From: Paenibacillus sp. FSL R5-0766
GTDB taxonomy: Bacteria > Bacillota > Bacilli > Paenibacillales > Paenibacillaceae
Direction of reading: 5' to 3'
Assembly: GCF_037971845.1 (NCBI RefSeq)
Contig: NZ_CP150227.1
Coordinates: 5,518,001-5,582,000, forward strand
Length of the DNA: 64,000 nt
Numbering within the stretch: the stretch's first letter is position 1; each line of letters starts with the position of its first letter. Shown one piece after another: positions 60,422-64,000 of the stretch. Below the pieces are notes generated by a model that was not told the DNA's origin, did not search any database, and saw only the letters and a program-made list of their open reading frames with translations. The position numbers and the translations under genes were made by a program.

Positions 60422-62065
60422 TTAGGGCTGAATGCGAACATCGTTAAAGAGTGGATAACCTAATGAATCAAACTTGATGCCTTCGACCTTTTTGGATGCT
60501 GCGACGGTATACGGGAATACATAGATCGGCAGAATTACCGCTTGCTCAATCAGGTATTGCTGGATCTGATTGTAGATCTCGACACGTTTATCAGGATCTG
60601 TCTCAACCGCTCCCTGCTCTAACAGTTCATCGATCTTTGGATCAGACAAACCGGACAATGTCGGACGCTCGCCCTCTGCACTCGTATGATAGAAAGCGTA
60701 CAAGGCATTTGGGTCAGAATTGACCTGACTGTTGCCATAGAGATCATAATCCCAGTTCTGATAGATGACTGTTGCGATATCTTTTGTAATCTCGACTTCA
60801 ACAGCAATGCCAACCTTTTTCAACTGTTGTTGGATAATGGCGGCAATGTCATTGCGTTTCTCCCGATTTGGCGAACCATCGACATAACGCAGGGTCAGTT
60901 TCTGGCCGTCTTTGGCACGAATACCGTCAGTGCCTTTCACCCAGCCTTGTTCATCGAGCATTTGATTCGCTTTGTTGATGTCCGGGTTAATGCTACCTTC
61001 CAGCGATGCATCATAACCCAGGATTCCAGGAGACAGTGCAGACCATGCTCGTTCGTAGTTGCCCAGATACAATGTTTTGACAATCGATTCTACATCTACG
61101 GCGGATTGTACCGCCTGCCTTACTTTCACATCATCCCAAGGCGCTTTGCGCAGATTGAAAAAGAGTGTATATGGCAACCCAACTGTGTTGGCCTGCAACA
61201 ATTGCTGGTTCGGATCGTTTTTTAATGCAGCGATATTTTGCGGGGGAACCGTCTCGGCAGCGAGTACCTGACTACTCTGAACACTTCCGATACGCGTCGC
61301 TTCTTCCGGTACAATCTTGAATGTGATCGTATCCACATGTGGTGCAGCTTTATTTTCAACCGTCTCAGGTCCCCAGTTGTAATCCTTGTTTTTGGCAACG
61401 ACGATATCCGCATTTTCATCCCATTTCACAAAGGTATACGGTCCTGTTCCCACCGGATTTTTACCCAGCTGGTCGCCATATTTTTGGGCAGCCGTAGGGG
61501 ATACGATCCCTAGCAGCGCCTGGCTTAAGTTGCCGAGAAAGGCTTGCGATGGTGATTCCAGATTTACCTTGATGGTATATTCATCAATGACTTCGGAGGA
61601 GCTATAGGGTCTAATCAGGGCAAGGGAATTGGCAGCTTTGGTGGCCGGATCAATCACCCGGTCCAGATTGTATTTCACGGCTTCCGCATTAAACGGTGTA
61701 CCATCATGGAACTTCACGCCTTCACGCAGCTTGAACGTATAACTCTTGCCATCCTCGGATACGCTCCATTCCGTGGCGAGCCAAGGTTTGATGGAACCGT
61801 CCGGCAACTGTACTATCAGATTGTCGTAGATCGTCCGGATGGCGCGTACCGTTACGGCAAGCCCACTACGATGAGGGTCAAGCGTATCCGGTGAAGTCGC
61901 GAGTGCAAAAGTCAGGTTGCCTCCTTCGGCTTGCCCGGCCTGCCCCCCGCCTGATGCCTGTGCCGTACTGTTCGTGCTGCCTCCCGCCGCTCCGCAACCG
62001 GATAATACCATCACCAACACTGCTGCCAATGCCATATATTTCATCCATGAGATAGACCTGTTCAT
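60422..62065 (-). CDS. SBP family 5 binding lipoprotein
   Basis: This 547-residue lipoprotein has the lipobox VLSGCG (Cys near 24). LTFALATSPDTLDPHRSGLAVT and SYTFKLREGVKFHDGTPFNAEAVKYNLD near residue 110 mark the SBP_bac_5 family (DppA, OppA, GsiB). Beside flavin monooxygenases it should bind an S-modified cysteine or other organosulfur compound. GAGGGGGGAAGCGAT precedes the ATG. Confidence 0.88.
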   Translation of the reverse strand: MNRSISWMKYMALAAVLVMVLSGCGAAGGSTNSTAQASGGGQAGQAEGGNLTFALATSPDTLDPHRSGLAVTVRAIRTIYDNLIVQLPDGSIKPWLATEWSVSEDGKSYTFKLREGVKFHDGTPFNAEAVKYNLDRVIDPATKAANSLALIRPYSSSEVIDEYTIKVNLESPSQAFLGNLSQALLGIVSPTAAQKYGDQLGKNPVGTGPYTFVKWDENADIVVAKNKDYNWGPETVENKAAPHVDTITFKIVPEEATRIGSVQSSQVLAAETVPPQNIAALKNDPNQQLLQANTVGLPYTLFFNLRKAPWDDVKVRQAVQSAVDVESIVKTLYLGNYERAWSALSPGILGYDASLEGSINPDINKANQMLDEQGWVKGTDGIRAKDGQKLTLRYVDGSPNREKRNDIAAIIQQQLKKVGIAVEVEITKDIATVIYQNWDYDLYGNSQVNSDPNALYAFYHTSAEGERPTLSGLSDPKIDELLEQGAVETDPDKRVEIYNQIQQYLIEQAVILPIYVFPYTVAASKKVEGIKFDSLGYPLFNDVRIQP

Positions 62066-62128
62066 ATCGCTTCCCCCTCTGTGTATACAGGTGTCATTAA
62101 ATTGATGTTTATACCAATACTCTATATA

Positions 62129-62138
62129 TCCTATGAGT
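62129..62138 (-). promoter_or_regulatory. ACTCATAGGA motif before the binding-protein gene
   Basis: On the minus strand AACTCATAGGATA, preceded by TTAAAAC, stands about 65 bases before the start at 62065. Nearly the same block is found before the next upstream gene at 63677. A sulfur-responsive regulator such as CymR is a candidate, but the consensus was not checked. Confidence 0.4.
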
Positions 62139-62237
62139 TAAGTAGGTTTTAAAGCAGTACGAAACGTAGTAATTGATTTCATTACCGGTTGGAGAAAACA
62201 GCCAGACAACATCAGACGCTCGTTCGCTCCCTATCAG

Positions 62238-63581
62238 TTATGCCAAATCAGATACGACTTGTTCCTTGGCAGCCGTATAACGGTTAACTGGAATTTGCAC
62301 CCCAAGGTTACCTCGCAATGTATCGTGTTCATAGTCCGTACGATACAGGCCGCGTTCTTGCAGAATCGGCACAACGAGTTCCACAAAATCAGACAATCCA
62401 CTCGGCAGTTCCGAAGCAATAATGAAACCATCCGCTGCTTCCGTCTCAAACCATTCCTGAATCTTGTCAGCGACCTGCTCCGGTGTTCCCAGGAATTTGC
62501 TGCGCGGTGTTGCTGCCCGCAGAGCCACTTCACGCAAGGTCAATCCTTGCTCCTTGGCATCCTTCTTGATCTTGTCAGTTCCACTGCGGAAGCTGTTGCT
62601 TCCAATGCCATTCAGCTCCGGGAACGGTTCATCAAGTGGATATTGGGAGAAATCATGGTGTTCGAAGAAACGTCCCAGATAATCCAGCGCTTTATCAATG
62701 GTAACCAGGCTCGCGATCTCCTGATATTTCAATTCAGCTTCCTCTTCCGTCCGTCCAACAATAGGATTGATGCCTGGCAGAATAACAATATCCTGTGAAG
62801 AACGTCCATAGGAAGCCGCACGTGTTTTCACATCCTTATAGAATGCCTGTGCATCTTCAATCGTATCGTGTCCGGTAAAGACAGCATCCGCTTCTTGCGC
62901 CGCCAGCGTTTTGCCATCTTCCGATGAACCTGCCTGGAAAATCACCGGCTGTCCTTGCCGTGAACGGGCAATATTGAGCGGACCTTGTACGGAGAAAAAC
63001 TCTCCTTCATGATTAAGCGTGTGCAGTTTGGATGGGTCGAAGAATACACCGCTCTCTTTGTCTCTTACAAAGGCATCATCTTCCCAAGAGTCCCACAACC
63101 CTTTGGTTACCTGTAAATATTCCGCGGCAATACGGTAACGTTCCGGATGCGTAGGGTGATTACTCTTACTGTAGTTCTTCGCTGTACCTTCCAGCGGAGA
63201 AGTCACGACGTTCCAGCCAGCACGGCCATCACTGATCTGATCGAGGGAACCGAACTGTCTGGCTACGGTGAACGGATCACTATAGGATGTCGAGAGGGTG
63301 CCTACCAGTCCAATACGTGAAGTAACGGCAGCCAAAGCGGAGAGGATACTGATTGGTTCGAAGCGATTGAGGAAATGCGGAATGGATTTCTCGGTAATAT
63401 ACAGACCGTCTGCGATAAAGACCAGATCGAACTTGCCTTCCTCCGCTTTCAGTGCCTGACGTTTGTAGAATCCAAAGTTAACGCTGGCATCCGACAGAAC
63501 CTCCGGGTGTCTCCATGTGGTGTTGCTTCCTCCAACCCCATGAATAATGGCTCCAAATTTCAAACTGCGTTTCGCTGTCAT
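62238..63581 (-). CDS. LLM class flavin monooxygenase, NtaA/CmoJ (YtnJ)-like
   Basis: This 447-residue protein of the NtaA/SnaA/DszA type shows [54 protein letters not shown] near 90, [19 protein letters not shown] near 130 and [25 protein letters not shown] near 225. In B. subtilis, YtnJ (CmoJ) oxidises S-alkyl or S-succino cysteine derivatives. ATG 63581 stands five bases after GGCGGAG. It follows a glutaredoxin-like gene, as ytnJ follows ytnI. Confidence 0.85.
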   Translation of the reverse strand: MTAKRSLKFGAIIHGVGGSNTTWRHPEVLSDASVNFGFYKRQALKAEEGKFDLVFIADGLYITEKSIPHFLNRFEPISILSALAAVTSRIGLVGTLSTSYSDPFTVARQFGSLDQISDGRAGWNVVTSPLEGTAKNYSKSNHPTHPERYRIAAEYLQVTKGLWDSWEDDAFVRDKESGVFFDPSKLHTLNHEGEFFSVQGPLNIARSRQGQPVIFQAGSSEDGKTLAAQEADAVFTGHDTIEDAQAFYKDVKTRAASYGRSSQDIVILPGINPIVGRTEEEAELKYQEIASLVTIDKALDYLGRFFEHHDFSQYPLDEPFPELNGIGSNSFRSGTDKIKKDAKEQGLTLREVALRAATPRSKFLGTPEQVADKIQEWFETEAADGFIIASELPSGLSDFVELVVPILQERGLYRTDYEHDTLRGNLGVQIPVNRYTAAKEQVVSDLA

Positions 63582-63676
63582 ATGCACTCCGCCTTCCTTG
63601 GATTAGAATCTTCAAACGAGTGATCAAGGGCCAACTGAACTGATTACGTATGCGAAATAACTTAAAAGTTAACTAT

Positions 63677-63686
63677 TCCTATGAGT
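63677..63686 (-). promoter_or_regulatory. ACTCATAGGA motif before the CmoJ-like gene
   Basis: On the minus strand AAACTCATAGGAATA, preceded by TTAAAAC, stands about 95 bases before the start at 63581. It shares the spacing of TTAAAAC and ACTCATAGGA with the copy at 62129. Confidence 0.4.
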
Positions 63687-63777
63687 TTGGTTTGTTTTAA
63701 TTTCACAAATCTTATCACTGCCCCGTAAAAGGGTCAACAGCGCGACTAATAGATATTTTCTATATGTGCTTTTTCCG

Positions 63778-64000
63778 CTAGACTGCTGCCGCTTCGTCCG
63801 CTCGTGCCAGAAGTTCCGCCAGCTTCTCCAGATCAGGTTCCATCAAGGCTTCAAACTTGCCGTCCCCTCCCACTTCAATGACAGGTACATGCCGAATGCC
63901 ATATTTTGCTTCAAGCACATCACGCAGCACGTCATTGCCCTGCACTTCAATGTTCTCAAAAGGCTGGTTTCGCTCTGTCAAAAATGCTTTTACTTCCCCG
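63778..64000 (-). CDS. glutaredoxin-like protein, 5' end outside window (CmoI/YtnI-like)
   Basis: Only the C-terminal 73 residues are in the window; the frame runs off the right edge as GEVKAFLTERNQPFEN. VLRDVLEAKYGIRHVPVIEV shows the glutaredoxin cis-Pro (HVPV), after which the sequence ends in an Ala-rich tail. The redox Cys pair would lie beyond the edge. In B. subtilis the glutaredoxin-like YtnI lies next to ytnJ in the same order, which supports a role in this cluster. Confidence 0.75.
   Translation of the reverse strand, partial: GEVKAFLTERNQPFENIEVQGNDVLRDVLEAKYGIRHVPVIEVGGDGKFEALMEPDLEKLAELLARADEAAAV

Noticed and set aside
62066..62237. S-box (SAM) riboswitch before the sulfur genes
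   Set aside because: The 170-base gap shows no S-box hallmarks that I can recognise; only the ACTCATAGGA block stands out.
1..64000. CRISPR arrays, tRNA and rRNA genes, transposases
   Set aside because: No regularly spaced direct repeats with spacers, no cloverleaf or rRNA sequence and no transposase-like protein were seen while reading both strands.

Overview
The window looks like chromosome from a spore-forming Firmicute, most likely Paenibacillus. Strong GGAGG-type ribosome binding sites precede most genes, with frequent GTG and TTG starts. Sporulation genes (gerE, a YhcN-type lipoprotein, two cgeB-like genes), a zinc-independent S14 and Bacillus-type sulfur and zinc genes all point the same way. 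Most genes lie on the minus strand in ATGA-coupled operons. I see no rRNA, tRNA, CRISPR array, transposase or phage genes. The genus call is inference; no database was searched.

Layout, left to right. 0.1-3.5 kb: a hypothetical gene and an rpiR-nagB-nagA amino-sugar operon. 3.6-8.2 kb: a small frameshifted gene, a DUF4303-like gene, gerE, an AbiE type toxin-antitoxin pair and a YhcN/YlaJ lipoprotein. 8.4-12.7 kb: an ABC exporter operon resembling gliding GldA-GldF-GldG plus a DUF4340 protein. 13.1-18.6 kb: two GT4 glycosyltransferases, a DHA2 drug exporter with a triple 13-bp operator-like repeat, a 56-residue protein and an acetyltransferase. 18.8-29.7 kb: a surface-glycan locus, probably for the spore surface. 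It has paired GT2 enzymes, three sugar-nucleotide enzymes (WecB-, CapE- and RmlD-like), a further SDR, a GT4 with a very basic tail, two CgeB-like enzymes, a basic Gly-periodic protein and three small paralogous helical proteins. 29.8-32.9 kb: a cystine-type ABC importer (tcyKLMN-like). 33.2-36.6 kb: modB, modA and a divergent YvgK-like molybdate regulator, without modC. 36.8-41.2 kb: GH42 beta-galactosidase, AraC regulator, XRE plus DUF2975 pair, DUF3024.

41.3-54.1 kb is a zinc-starvation block. Two near-identical Zur-box-like sites stand upstream of (i) a CobW-type zinc metallochaperone followed by zinc-independent S14, and (ii) an 11-kb operon for an opine-type zincophore: histidine racemase (cntK), nicotianamine-synthase-like cntL, opine dehydrogenase cntM, importer cntA-B-C-D-F and two MFS exporters. 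Together they would make, export and re-import a zinc chelator while sparing zinc in the ribosome. 54.4-64 kb is a sulfur-salvage cluster (M20 deacylase, two luciferase-family monooxygenases, FMN reductase, glutaredoxin-like protein, peptide-type ABC importer, LysR regulator). It resembles the B. subtilis ytmO-ytnI-ytnJ-ytnL genes for S-modified cysteine.

The least explained structure is a non-coding folded repeat of about 190 bp. Three full copies (12724-12914, 41571-41768, 50796-50979), one internally deleted copy (56770-56850) and one solo arm (43221-43250) occur here. Each copy's outer arms pair with each other although the arm sequences differ between copies, and the central hairpin also covaries. 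This suggests a MITE-like or structured-RNA family. One copy sits inside the zincophore operon and another between the zinc metallochaperone and S14.
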